DNA of 64,000 nucleotides, taken from assembly GCA_035999765.1 (NCBI GenBank), contig CP108521.1, positions 8,804,001-8,868,000 on the forward strand, given 5' to 3'. Below are positions 1-8,342 of this stretch, one piece after another. Both the position numbers and the translations under genes were made by a program. Each line of letters starts with the position of its first letter. The first letter of the stretch is position 1. The notes under the pieces were generated by a model. It had not been told where the DNA came from. It saw only the letters and a list, made by a program, of their open reading frames with translations, and searched no databases. Origin of the DNA: Streptomyces sp. NBC_01231 (lineage in GTDB: Bacteria; Actinomycetota; Actinomycetes; Streptomycetales; Streptomycetaceae).

Positions 1-189
1 CACGCCCACTGCGACTGCCAGTTCGACCAGCCCACCATCACCCTCGACGGTCGGCCCTTCGTCGACAACGGCTACCTCCTGCTCCTCGACGACCCCGAAA
101 TCCGCGAGCTGGCTGGGAAGTTCGGCCCCGCCGACATCCTTCTCGATCCCAACCCGCGCCTCGTCCTGCCGCCCCGCTACAGCCGCTGA
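1..189 (+). CDS. C-terminal end of an unrecognised protein (partial)
   Basis: The window opens inside a reading frame that runs 62 codons to a TGA at 187-189. The visible tail starts HAHCDCQF and contains TLDGRPFVDNGYLLLLDDPE and a proline-rich end. Codon use is typical high-GC third position, so it is a real coding tail. I do not recognise the family. The His/Cys-rich start and the 'LDGRPFVDNG' turn could belong to a metal-dependent enzyme, but this is only an impression. The upstream part lies outside the window. Confidence 0.6.
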   Translation, partial: HAHCDCQFDQPTITLDGRPFVDNGYLLLLDDPEIRELAGKFGPADILLDPNPRLVLPPRYSR

Positions 190-326
190 CCACAACGGGG
201 GTGACCCCGGCCAACTCGCTTGCAGACCGTTTGCCAGGCGGCAAGTCGCTCGGATGTGTTGTGGCGACCCTGTGGCCTGCGGTCCTCTGCGGTCATGCCC
301 CGTGGCGAGGGTCGTCAGCTCCCTGA

Positions 327-545
327 TCACAGCGTGGCGCGCAGGTGGCTGACCGTGACGAAGTGGTAGCCCTCGGCGGTGAGGGTGCGGAGGATCTGCG
401 GGACGGCGGCGACGGACGTCGGGTGGATGTCGTGCATCAGGACGACGCTGTTGCGCCGGGCCTTGGCGATGACCTTCTGAGCGACCTTGGCGCTGTCCTG
501 GTACTTACCCCTGATCGCGTCATGCGGATGCCCCCACTGGAGCTC
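327..545 (-). pseudogene. C-terminal remnant of a polysaccharide deacetylase (CE4/NodB)
   Basis: On the minus strand about 70 codons ending at 327 read as the C-terminal part of a NodB-homology (CE4) deacetylase: the conserved strand and motif VVLMHDIHPTSVAAVP is followed by LRTLTAEGYHFVTVSHL, the usual last helix and strand of the fold. CE4 enzymes remove N- or O-acetyl groups from peptidoglycan, chitin or xylan and are about 200 residues or more. The N-terminal metal-binding Asp and His motifs are missing, and the residues upstream of about 545 look unrelated. It is therefore a dead 3' fragment, in keeping with the other broken genes in the first 2 kb. Confidence 0.65.
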
Positions 546-1076
546 TCCCGTTCCCCCTGTCATGTCGTGACCGACCGCCTCAGTCGGCTCCGTACGTGTG
601 GCCGCATAGCGACGGCCAGGGTGAGGTGCATCACAGAGAGCTGGCATGACCGACCGTTCGCATGCTTCAATCTAGATGTTCAAATGTCCAACATTTGGAG
701 GTGTGATGGAGGGGATGCGGCAGCCGCGTCGGGCGCCGACTCTGGCCGCGAGGTTGTTGCCGACCGGTGCGTTCGCGACCGACGAAGACCAACATTCCAG
801 CCCCCTCCGATTCACCCGAGCTGCCTCTCCTGCGGTTCGGGCAGCGGCCACAAAGCACAGATCTCGACCGTCGGCATGCGGAACGCCGCGTCACCCGGTG
901 GGTACGCCGATCACGACGTACCGAGCCCCCTTGCCCCTGCCACCGCCGAGCCCGGCTCACGTCAGCGATGGGCCGCTTCAGGACGGCTCGACGGTTTCGC
1001 GGTCACACCGCGACCACTGGCGCGGTCCCTTTGGGGACTGGCTCGGAACACACTGAACTCACTCCGGAAGGATGCC
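546..1076. other. Region without a recognisable gene
   Basis: Several overlapping open frames cross this stretch in both directions, but none has a recognisable domain or consistent codon bias. It contains one palindromic operator-like site (listed separately) followed at once by a ribosome-binding-site-like GGAGGTGTG. This looks like the front end of a regulator gene that was later lost. Confidence 0.5.
682..696. promoter_or_regulatory. Operator-like inverted repeat AAATGT-CCA-ACATTT
   Basis: A perfect 6-bp inverted repeat with a 3-bp centre, in an AT-rich patch that is unusual for this genome. It is followed directly by GGAGGTGTG, a possible ribosome-binding site and start. The core ATGTccAACAT resembles the ATGTcAACAT sites next to the GntR gene at 10.8 kb. 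No intact gene follows, so it may be an orphan operator. Confidence 0.4.
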
Positions 1077-1244
1077 ATGCGCAACACCACTCATCGCGTG
1101 AAGCTCGCGCTAGCTGCAGGGCTAGCGACCGCGGCTCTCAGCGTCGGCCTCGTCCTCATTGCCGGATCCGGCACAACCGCTGGGGCGGCCCCGGTGCCCC
1201 CACCGCTGCCGACCGGCTCGGTGGTACCCGCACCGCCCCGGTGA
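1077..1244 (+). CDS. Short secreted peptide, probably a truncated exported protein
   Basis: ATG at 1077 is preceded by a good ribosome-binding site (GGAAGG, about 1069-1074). The 55-residue product begins MRNTTHRVKLALAAGL, has a basic n-region, a long hydrophobic core (about residues 10-32) and an Ala-x-Ala type cleavage region near GAAP, then a Pro-rich stub and a stop. It is a complete Sec signal peptide with almost no mature protein. The simplest reading is the 5' end of a gene for a secreted enzyme or lectin whose body was deleted or frameshifted. A genuine short secreted peptide is the alternative. Confidence 0.4.
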   Translation: MRNTTHRVKLALAAGLATAALSVGLVLIAGSGTTAGAAPVPPPLPTGSVVPAPPR

Positions 1245-1374
1245 ACGCCGGAGGTCCTGCACATCTCCTCGGAACGCGCCGGCCTAGGAGCAGGCGCGAG
1301 GGGAAGCCGAAGTGCCAGCCGGGCCCGGCACTTCGGCTGGGAATCGTTCCGGCACTCGGTTCGGCCTGTGATTG

Positions 1375-1510
1375 ATCGAGGGTCCACCGCTGGTTGGATA
1401 CGCCGTTGCAGGTCCACAGGACTGCTTGCGTGCCGTTGGCGGTTCCGATGTCGTATGCGTCCAGGCAAAGCCCCCAACCGGGCGCTGTGATGGTGCCATT
1501 CGCGTCTTCT
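1375..1510 (-). pseudogene. Ricin B lectin (CBM13) C-terminal remnant
   Basis: On the minus strand about 45 codons read DANGTITAPGWGLCLDAYD, then TANGTQAVLWTCNG, then VSNQRWTLDQ. This is one complete gamma-type repeat of a ricin-type beta-trefoil with the LCLD and QxW signatures. The same domain type ends the GH27 and polyester hydrolase genes further on, so this is probably the last repeat of a third CBM13 enzyme. The frame has no start, catalytic domain or earlier repeats. Confidence 0.7.
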
Positions 1511-1666
1511 TCTCAGCGGTAGCCTTCGATCGTCATGAGTCCCCGTCAGCTTGCTGACGGGGACTCTGTGTGGTGGAGATCTTTTTTGGGGCCTTGAACC
1601 CAGGGCCGGGTAGTCAGCGTGATGCCCAGCTCGTCGCCGCCGGCTGCACCCGGTACTCCAGAAGAC

Positions 1667-2153
1667 ATGGCTGAGCGTCGTCACCATCCCATCGATCTGT
1701 CCGACGCCCGCTGGGAGTTGGTCGAGCCGATCCTGACCGCCTGGCGGGCCGAACGCCGCGGCTGGGAACTGGACATCGGCCGCCCCCAAACCATGACCTG
1801 CGCAGTCTCCTGGACGCGATCCTCTACGTGAACTGCACCGGGATCCCCCGGCGGTTCCGCCCGCACGAAGGCCGGGAGGACGAACCCAGCGCATGCGTCA
1901 TCGACTCGCAGAGCATCAAGACCTCTGCCAACGTCCCCGCGGCAGGCCAGGGCATCGACGCCGGCAAGAACTCCGTGGGCCGCAAGCGGGCATCGTCATC
2001 GACGCTCGGCCCGCTGTTTGCGGTGCTGGTCACGGCCGCGAGCGTGCAGGACTCCGTCGCAGGCCAGGCGCTCATCGAGAAGGTGGCCGCAGAGCAGAGG
2101 ATTCACGGTCCTGCCCCGCCGCTGGACCGTCGAGCGCACTGGGCTGGCTCATG
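1667..2153 (+). pseudogene. IS5-family transposase, broken
   Basis: ATG at 1667 starts MAERRHHPIDLSDARWELVEPIL, the N-terminal DUF4096-type domain of IS5-group transposases. A frameshift near 1800 moves the frame to LLDAILYVNCTGIPRRFRPH and then SACVIDSQSIKTSANVP with AGKNSVGRKR, the conserved stretch around the first catalytic Asp. The part between RFRPH and EPSACVID is much shorter than in intact relatives, so an internal segment is deleted, and the third quarter of the protein is missing after about 2150. The element cannot transpose. It marks an old insertion beside the glycoside hydrolase block. Confidence 0.75.
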
Positions 2154-2168
2154 AGGAAAACGCCCTAC

Positions 2169-2204
2169 AACCTCTGTCTGCGCTGTACCGCGCAGACAGA
2201 GGTT
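2169..2204. terminator. Strong hairpin, probable terminator for the GH27 gene
   Basis: A perfect 15-bp inverted repeat (2169-2183 with 2190-2204) and a 6-nt loop TGTACC. It lies 138 bp past the stop of the minus-strand alpha-galactosidase gene and just after the broken transposase. It could terminate both or be a relic of the insertion element end. Confidence 0.55.
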
Positions 2205-2341
2205 AAAAGAGAAGCCAAGAGCCTGTTCTCATGCGACGGAGAGGAAAGGCCTCTTTCCGCCGTTGCGAGGGTCAGGAGGTGGCGGCCGTCTTGGCCGGAC
2301 CCGTGGCCACGGCCCGGACGGTGTCGGTCAGCAGCGATCGG

Positions 2342-3922
2342 TCAGACGCGGGTCCACTTCTGGTTGGGTGCGCCGCCGCAGTCCCAGATCTGGACCTTGG
2401 TGCCGTTGGCGGTGGCGCCGCCATTGACGTCGAGACACTTACCTGAGCCGACGGCCGTGATGGTGCCGTCGGTATTGAGGCGGAACTGCTGGTTCGACTG
2501 GCCGTTGCAGTCCCAGATATTCACGGCGGTGCCGTTGGCGGTGGCGGCGCCGACGACGTCCAGGCACTTGGCGCCGCCGTAGACCCGCAGCTCGCCCGCG
2601 CTGGTGCTGGTGAACCGCTGGTTGGCGGCGCCGTTGCAGTCCCAGATCCCAGCGAGCGTTCCGTTGGCCTGGGAGCCACCGGTGATGTCCAGGCAGCGGC
2701 CGGAGCCCTGGCCCTTCAGCGAGTAGGTGCTGCTGCCGGGCGGCGTCCCGCCGCCGGAGACCACGTACATCGCGGCGCCGTGGGCGGGGACGGAGGCGCT
2801 GATGGAGCCGCTGGTCGTGCTGGCGGTGTGCGCCCACAGGTCGCGTACCGAGTAACTGGACGCCGAGCCGAGGCCGATCTGCGTAGCGGAAGTGGAGACT
2901 GTGGCCGTGCCGCTGCCGCGGTTGAGGAGCACCACTGCGACCGAGCCGCCCGCCATCGGCTTGGTCCACACCTCGGTGTTCCCGTTGTCGACGAGGCGGT
3001 TGCCCTGCCGGCCTCCCCAATCCTGGTTGACCCCGATGACCTCGGTGTTGGTCAGGATCGACTTGGTAGCGGCGCTCATGGTGCGCAGGTCGTTGCCCGC
3101 GATCAGAGGCGCGTTCAGCAGCGCCCAGAGGCTGAAGTGGGCTCGGGACTCGGTGTCGGACAGGCCGTTCCCGACCTCCAGCATGTCCGGGTCGTTCCAG
3201 GCGCCGGGGCGGGAGAAGCCCGCCCAGCCGGGCTGGGCGTCCAGGATGCCCATCACGGAGTTCCAGTTGGCCTGGATGTCGCCGGTGTTGCGCCAGGAGT
3301 TGCCGGTGGCGGGGCCCCAGGTGCCTACCTGGTCCTGGCCCCAGTTGCAGAGGGCGAAGAGGATGGGGCGGCCTGTCCTGGCGAGAGCGTCGCGCATGGC
3401 GGTGTAGCGTTCCTGGCCGCTGCGGCCTTGGTGGTCACCGCAGTTGTCGTACTTGAGATAGTCGATGCCCCAGGACGCCCACAGGTTGGCGTCCCGCTGC
3501 TCGTTGCCGAGGCTGGCGGGGTAACCGGCGCAGGTGGTCAGGCCGGCCGACGAGTAGATGCCGAGCTTCAGCCCCTTGCCGTGCACGTAGTCGGCGACTG
3601 CCTTCATGCCGTTGGGGAACTTGACGGGGTCCGGGACCAGGTTGCCGCGGGCGTCACGGTTCCGTGTCGACCAGCAGTCGTCGATGTTGACGTACTCATA
3701 GCCCGCTGCGGCCATGCCGCTGGAGACCATCGCGTCGGCGGTCTGCCGGATCAGACGGTCACTCACCTCGCAGCCGAAGCTGTTCCAGTCGTTCCAGCCC
3801 AACTGCGGGGTACGGGCAAGGCCGTTGTCGAGTGCCAGAGCCTGGGGGGCGGATAAGAGAGCGATAGGTATCGCGGCGGCGACAAGGGCCGCCGACAGCA
3901 CCGCGCGGATGAGTCTGAGCAT
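2342..3922 (-). CDS. Secreted GH27 alpha-galactosidase with C-terminal CBM13
   Basis: A 526-residue exported enzyme that should remove alpha-1,6-galactosyl groups from galactomannan, raffinose-type sugars or arabinogalactan. A signal peptide spans about residues 1-30. The GH27 (beta/alpha)8 domain runs about 31-300 with RTPQLGWNDWNSFGC, the nucleophile Asp159 in YLKYDNCGD and the acid/base Asp215 in RNTGDI; a C-terminal beta domain follows to about 390. Residues 400-526 form a ricin-type trefoil with three QxW-like motifs (NQRF, NQQF, NQKW). It is the last gene of a four-gene minus-strand run that includes a mannanase, so galactomannan debranching is the natural role. The start at 3922 follows a purine-rich ribosome-binding site. 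Confidence 0.93.
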   Translation of the reverse strand: MLRLIRAVLSAALVAAAIPIALLSAPQALALDNGLARTPQLGWNDWNSFGCEVSDRLIRQTADAMVSSGMAAAGYEYVNIDDCWSTRNRDARGNLVPDPVKFPNGMKAVADYVHGKGLKLGIYSSAGLTTCAGYPASLGNEQRDANLWASWGIDYLKYDNCGDHQGRSGQERYTAMRDALARTGRPILFALCNWGQDQVGTWGPATGNSWRNTGDIQANWNSVMGILDAQPGWAGFSRPGAWNDPDMLEVGNGLSDTESRAHFSLWALLNAPLIAGNDLRTMSAATKSILTNTEVIGVNQDWGGRQGNRLVDNGNTEVWTKPMAGGSVAVVLLNRGSGTATVSTSATQIGLGSASSYSVRDLWAHTASTTSGSISASVPAHGAAMYVVSGGGTPPGSSTYSLKGQGSGRCLDITGGSQANGTLAGIWDCNGAANQRFTSTSAGELRVYGGAKCLDVVGAATANGTAVNIWDCNGQSNQQFRLNTDGTITAVGSGKCLDVNGGATANGTKVQIWDCGGAPNQKWTRV

Positions 3923-3967
3923 GGGTTTCTCCTCGATCGGTCGTGCGTATTCGAGGGCGTCGAGCGT

Positions 3968-3979
3968 GGGCTCGAGCCC
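3968..3979. promoter_or_regulatory. Palindrome GGGCTCGAGCCC upstream of the GH27 gene
   Basis: A perfect 12-bp palindrome with the central CG typical of LacI-family operators, 45 bp upstream of the alpha-galactosidase start. It differs from the CebR-like boxes elsewhere in the window, so a different sugar-responsive LacI repressor is possible. The assignment rests on symmetry and position only. Confidence 0.4.
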
Positions 3980-4436
3980 GTTGTGCGCCGATGGCAGATG
4001 TCGTCCCCGATGATGCTGTTGTATGCGGTGACCGGCAGGTTGAACTGGGCGGTTGGTGCCTCAATGAAGCTGCCGCGTCAGTTCGGCACGGCAGGTCTGT
4101 CGGTGGCCCAGCGTCAGGCCGTTGAGGCAGACGGCGCGGGATGAGCCGGAGGAGTCAGTCCGAGCTGTTATGAGGGCCGGTGCCCCGTGCCGTTTGCGAC
4201 GCGAGTGCTGGAATGTGACCGAGTCGGCCGTCGCCGCTGCGGACGCTGCCGGTCACTGGTCGCCGATACGCGGCTGAGGCTGATCGGCAGAGCGGCGCGG
4301 TACCGAGCGTCACGCGTCGGACAGGCATACGACGATGCAAGCGGCGAACGACCATGCCCAACCTCCAGTACGCAGATCTGAGGGTTGCAGAGTTACGGGC
4401 CCACTCCTTCCGCCTCCGGTCGGGTTCAGTTCCTCG
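3980..4436. other. Intergenic region upstream of the GH27 gene
   Basis: About 450 bp between the GH27 promoter area and the 3' end of the polyester hydrolase gene. Short frames exist on both strands but none shows a domain or a convincing ribosome-binding site. It probably carries the GH27 promoter and the trailer of the upstream gene. Confidence 0.4.
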
Positions 4437-5801
4437 CTATCGGACGGTCCAGTGCTGGTTGGATCCTCCGTTGCAGTTCCCAAGGACGGTCTGGGTGCCG
4501 TTCCCGGTGCCGCCGTTGTTCGTGTCCAGGCACAGGCCGGATGGGACGCTGGTGATGGTGCCGTTGGCGTTGACGTTCCAGCGCTGGTTCTGCCCGCCGT
4601 GACAGTCCCAGATGATGACCCGGGTGCCGGCGGACGTTCCCGAACCCTCGGCGTCCAGGCACTTGTTGCTGTACACGTGCAGTTCACCGGCGCCGGTGCG
4701 CGCCCACTTCTGACTGGGCCGGTCCGTGCAGTCCCACAGTTGAGCCTGGGCGCCGTTGGTCTGCGACGAGTTCGCCACGTCCAGACAGCGACCGGAGCCG
4801 GCGCCGACGATCTGCCCGCCGCTCGGCGGGGTGGTCGATCCGCCGGGCGGCACGTACGGGCACTTGGTCTGGGACCGGGAGACCCCACTGCTGTCCGCCA
4901 GCGACGGGCACAGGAACTGGGTATAGCGGGTGTCGTTGTCGACGAAGATCTTGAGCCAGGGGATCGTACGGCGCGTCACGTTCGAGTTCCCCCAGGTGGG
5001 GAAGCCGTGGCCGCCGCTGGTGAGCTCGATGTAGGCGCTCTGCGTGGCGGCCGGCATGCCGCCGTACAGCCCGTTGAGGTAGGACGGGGTGACCGTGCCG
5101 TCGTCCCGTGCGCCCATGATCATCGTGGGCACCCGCAGGCTGGACAGGTTCTGTGAGGGGGAGAAGGGCGCGAGCGGCAGGGCCGCCTTCAGCGACGGCC
5201 GGCGTTCGGCCGCGCTGATGGCGCCGCCACCACCCATGGAATGGCCTATTACGCCCAGCCGGTTGGGATCGACCCGGTCGCGCACCGGGCTCTTCTGAGT
5301 GAGGTAGTCCAGCGCGGCGAGCAGCTGGGTGCCGCGAGCGGTGTCGAAGTCGTTGGGGCTGTTGGTGTCGATGCCGATGACGACGAACCCGAAGGACGCC
5401 AGCCACGGCCCCATCCACGCGCCTTCGGCAGACCACCGGGCGGTGTAACCGGGCACGGCCGCGACCGCACCCCACGTGCCCAGAGAGGTGTCCGTCGGGT
5501 AGTAGATCTTCCCGCCGTTGAAGCCGTTGCCGGGCGGCACGGTCACCTCCGCGGTCGCGAACGTGCCCCGCTGGGCCGCGACGCTGCTCACCGTGGGCGC
5601 CGGGCCTCGCTCGTACGGGTTCGCCGCGGTCGACGGCGATTGCGCCGACGCCGGTTGGATCGCCACCAGTGCGGTGATCAGGCCGGTCACGGCCGCGACC
5701 ACGGCTGCCTTCCACGTGACCGTCCTGCTCCTCCTGTCGGATCTCGTAGGGCGGGTGGGGGTGTCGCCGGACACCGGGACGTCGGTGATGCTCGAGTGCA
5801 T
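4437..5801 (-). CDS. Secreted PETase/cutinase-like polyester hydrolase with CBM13
   Basis: A 454-residue secreted alpha/beta hydrolase. ATG at 5801 has GGAGG 9 nt upstream, and the signal or anchor segment is about residues 30-53. The mature domain starts NPYERGPAPT, as in cutinases and bacterial PET hydrolases, and carries the oxyanion region PGYTARW, nucleophile Ser188 in GHSMGGGG, probable Asp234 in GARDDGTV and His265 in SGGHGF, then FVDNDTRYTQFLC with the late Cys pair. The usual aromatic-clamp Trp after the Ser is Phe213 here (LAPF). A Pro/Ser/Gly linker (about 318-330) leads to a ricin-type trefoil, CBM13 (331-454), with SQKW, NQRW and NQHW. Family knowledge suggests cutin or other polyester or acyl-ester hydrolysis; the lectin would tether it to plant polysaccharide. 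Confidence 0.88.
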   Translation of the reverse strand: MHSSITDVPVSGDTPTRPTRSDRRSRTVTWKAAVVAAVTGLITALVAIQPASAQSPSTAANPYERGPAPTVSSVAAQRGTFATAEVTVPPGNGFNGGKIYYPTDTSLGTWGAVAAVPGYTARWSAEGAWMGPWLASFGFVVIGIDTNSPNDFDTARGTQLLAALDYLTQKSPVRDRVDPNRLGVIGHSMGGGGAISAAERRPSLKAALPLAPFSPSQNLSSLRVPTMIMGARDDGTVTPSYLNGLYGGMPAATQSAYIELTSGGHGFPTWGNSNVTRRTIPWLKIFVDNDTRYTQFLCPSLADSSGVSRSQTKCPYVPPGGSTTPPSGGQIVGAGSGRCLDVANSSQTNGAQAQLWDCTDRPSQKWARTGAGELHVYSNKCLDAEGSGTSAGTRVIIWDCHGGQNQRWNVNANGTITSVPSGLCLDTNNGGTGNGTQTVLGNCNGGSNQHWTVR

Positions 5802-5902
5802 CGTCCTGTTCCTCCATACCTTTGTCGTGGCTACGGGAGTCGCGCCGAACGGGCGACGGCTTGCATATGGCGTGTGCATGACAGACGTAGGATTGAGTTT
5901 CG

Positions 5903-6958
5903 TCACTGGTAGAGCCGGGAAACGGCCGGGGGAGTGGTGCCCGCGGCGCCGGTGGAGAAGACCGCGGCCTCCTTGGCGGTGGCGACGATGCCGTTCGATC
6001 CGTTGAAGAGGCGCCGGCCCCAACTGGTGAGCTGGTTGGGGTCGAAGCCGGTGACCAGGTCCAGGTACTGCACATCGCTGCTGTTGCCGCTCCACGACCA
6101 GCCCAGGTAACCGAGGCGGAGCCGCTGGGCGGCGGCCAGGATGGCGTCCTCGTCCGGGTTGCCGTCGCTGTGGTTGTGGCCGAACTCTCCGACCACGATG
6201 GGGAGTTTCGCGGCCACGAAACGGTTCAGGTAGTCGTTGACCTTCGCGGCCGTGTTGAAGACGCCGTACATGTGGACCGAGAACACCGTGTTGCGGTCCG
6301 GGTCGGCGGCGAACACCGACGCGGCGTTGTCGCGCATCGTGAACGCCCAGTCCTGGCCCCAGTTGGGCGCGTCCACCATCAGCGTGTGGTTGAACCCGGC
6401 GCTCCGCAGCTTCTGGACTGCTGCCTTGGTGTCGGCCGTCCACCGCGTGTAGTTGCTGTTTCCGTACGGCTCGTTGCCGATGTTGACGATGACGTACTTC
6501 TCCTGGCCGGTCAGGACACTCTTCAGGCTGATCCAGTAGTCGGCGGCGCGGGACAGGGTGGTCGCGCCGCTCTGGTCGCCGTAGCCCGTGGTGTCGTGGA
6601 CTTCGAGGACGCAGATGAGCCGGTTCTGCTTGCACTGGGAGACGACGTTGGCCACGTCGGCGGCGCTGTTGCGAGTCCAGCGGTCACCGCTGGCGAGGAC
6701 GACGCGGACGGTGTTGGCGCCCTTGGTCTTGATGTGGGAGAGGGAGTTGATCCGGTTCGGGTACCAGGTGTGGGCGTGGTTGACGCCCCGCATCACGAAG
6801 TCGTTGCCCGACGCTTCCAGCAGTCGGCCGTTCTGGACGCGGAAGCCGGTGGGCGCGGCCTGGGCCGGGGCGGCGAGACCGAGCAGGGGGACGAGGAGAC
6901 CCAGGAGAGCTGCCAGGACGGCGGCCGTTCGTGGGGCGGTTCGCGTGCGGAATCTCAT
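5903..6958 (-). CDS. Secreted GH5 endo-beta-1,4-mannanase
   Basis: A 351-residue secreted glycoside hydrolase of the Streptomyces/Bacillus GH5_8 mannanase type. The signal peptide is about 1-35 (cleavage near AQAAP). The mature part begins GFRVQNGRLLEASGNDFVMRG and has RGVNHAHTWY, VRVVLASG, the acid/base Glu163 in VNIGNEPYG, SVHMYGVF, the nucleophile Glu258 in VVGEFGH and GWSWSGN near the end. It cuts the main chain of mannan or galactomannan outside the cell. No binding module is attached, unlike both CBM13-bearing neighbours. It lies 101 bp upstream of the polyester hydrolase gene on the same strand, so co-transcription is possible. Confidence 0.93.
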   Translation of the reverse strand: MRFRTRTAPRTAAVLAALLGLLVPLLGLAAPAQAAPTGFRVQNGRLLEASGNDFVMRGVNHAHTWYPNRINSLSHIKTKGANTVRVVLASGDRWTRNSAADVANVVSQCKQNRLICVLEVHDTTGYGDQSGATTLSRAADYWISLKSVLTGQEKYVIVNIGNEPYGNSNYTRWTADTKAAVQKLRSAGFNHTLMVDAPNWGQDWAFTMRDNAASVFAADPDRNTVFSVHMYGVFNTAAKVNDYLNRFVAAKLPIVVGEFGHNHSDGNPDEDAILAAAQRLRLGYLGWSWSGNSSDVQYLDLVTGFDPNQLTSWGRRLFNGSNGIVATAKEAAVFSTGAAGTTPPAVSRLYQ

Positions 6959-7170
6959 GGCGGCTCCAAGAGGGGAAGGACCGTGTGCTCAGCAGGCGGT
7001 GGCTCGTGCCGTGCAGCTGACGGCGGCGGTGCGGGTGCCGGTCGTGACGTGGGACGCGGACGTGCTGCTCATCGTCCTCGCGCCCTGGTGGCCGCCCTTT
7101 CAGGAGGAGACGGCCCCGAGGGCGGCCGGGCAGGCGGGACCACCGTTGTCCGGGCCGCTCGGCAACGCCT

Positions 7171-7887
7171 TCAGAGGAGAGCGGCGAGGGCGGGATACCA
7201 GCGGGCGGCGATCTTCGTGTTGCCGGAGGTGGACGGGTGTACCCCGTCGTAGGTGTCGCCTGAGGTGTTGAAGCCCGTCCACTGGTCGACCGCGGTCACC
7301 GTGGAGCGGCTGGTGCTCGTCGCCCGGGCCCAGCCGGGGATCCGCGCATTCAGGTCGACCACTCGCCGGGCACAGCCGGTGCAGTTGGTGGGGTTCATCG
7401 GAATGATCTGTGCGACGAGAATCTTCATGTTCGGGTTCGACGCCCGCATCTGTGTCACCAGCTTGGAGTAGGCGGTGAGGATGCGGTCGGGCGCGATGCT
7501 GCTCCAGACGTCGTTCGTACCGAAATGCATGACAACGATGTCGGGACGGGTGGCCGAGAGGCGGGCGGGAAGCAGGTTCTGGTTCGCCACGTTGGTCACG
7601 AGCTCACCGCCGTGGCCCTCGTTGTCGCTGTCGAACGCCTGGGGGCAGCCCTGCTGGCTGAGAGTGCCGACGAAATCGATGTTCGAGTGACCGGCACTGC
7701 GCAGACGGTTCCACAGCACCGAGCGCCAGCAGCCGGGGGAGCCGGTGATCGAGTCACCCAGCGGCATGATGCGTACCGGGGCAGCTGCGGGGGCGGCAGA
7801 GGCCGCGGGCGCGAGGGTCACGCCAAGGGCGAGCAGAAGCAGAGTCAGAAGAATTTGGAAGAACGGTAAGTGCGGGGTGATGCGCAT
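7171..7887 (-). CDS. Secreted SGNH esterase, CE3-like
   Basis: A 238-residue exported SGNH-fold esterase. A signal peptide covers about residues 1-33. Block I is MPLGDSITGSPGCWR with nucleophile Ser46, the Gly block is GHGGEL, block III is FGTNDVW (Asn125), and block V is YDGVHPS with Asp214 and His217. The 'GDSITGSPGCWR...W' start and lone-domain length match carbohydrate esterase family 3, known for acetyl-xylan esterases. Beside a mannanase and an alpha-galactosidase it probably deacetylates hemicellulose. It is the first gene of the minus-strand run, 213 bp upstream of the mannanase. A promoter with a CebR-like operator points at it from 455 bp upstream. Confidence 0.85.
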   Translation of the reverse strand: MRITPHLPFFQILLTLLLLALGVTLAPAASAAPAAAPVRIMPLGDSITGSPGCWRSVLWNRLRSAGHSNIDFVGTLSQQGCPQAFDSDNEGHGGELVTNVANQNLLPARLSATRPDIVVMHFGTNDVWSSIAPDRILTAYSKLVTQMRASNPNMKILVAQIIPMNPTNCTGCARRVVDLNARIPGWARATSTSRSTVTAVDQWTGFNTSGDTYDGVHPSTSGNTKIAARWYPALAALL

Positions 7888-7913
7888 GCCAGTCCCTTCC
7901 TGTGTGAGCGCTC

Positions 7914-7927
7914 TGAGAGATCTGGTC
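7914..7927. promoter_or_regulatory. Weak CebR-like site upstream of the SGNH esterase
   Basis: TGTGAGCGCTCTGA contains the palindromic core GAGCGCTC and matches 11 of 14 positions of TGGGAGCGCTCCCA. It lies 27 bp upstream of the esterase start codon. Three mismatches in the flanks make it a weak candidate. Confidence 0.25.
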
Positions 7928-8342
7928 CGGTGGCTGCCCGCCTCGCCGCTGACATACCTGCGCGCGACGTCAGCGCGCCTGGTTCGTGCCTACCACTGGT
8001 CAGATGTGCGGGGTTCAGGCAGTGCAGACGCTGGGGCGAGGCGGGTGGGCATGGTGTTCCCGAAGAAGTGCCCAGGGTGCGGGTCTGGTTGTCGGCGGTG
8101 TTCTGGCAGGCCGGCGCGGTGCGGTACTGGGTGTCATGGGGCGGCGTGGTGGGGCGCGTGCCGGTCAGTGCGACATTGGTGACGCCGCCGACCAGTCGGC
8201 CTCGGGGAAACGGATCGTTGCTCTTCGCGGTGGTGGCGTGATGCCGAGGGGTGCGTCGGTCACGATGGCCTCCGATGCGTGGGGGTGCCGAGTGAACCGG
8301 TGCCCCTGAGGGCCGGACGGTGATCATTCACTCAGATGAGCA
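7928..8342. other. Long leader region of the esterase gene, no gene seen
   Basis: About 415 bp between the CebR-like promoter and the esterase. Open frames on both strands are present but have no recognisable domain, and the frame across 7845-8327 on the minus strand is rich in Thr/Pro/Arg as expected of a shadow. It may be a long untranslated leader or the scar of a deleted first gene. Confidence 0.4.

Noticed and set aside
1077..1244. Short secreted frame as a RiPP precursor
   Set aside because: The sequence is a plain signal peptide with a Pro-rich stub, and no modification enzyme lies nearby.
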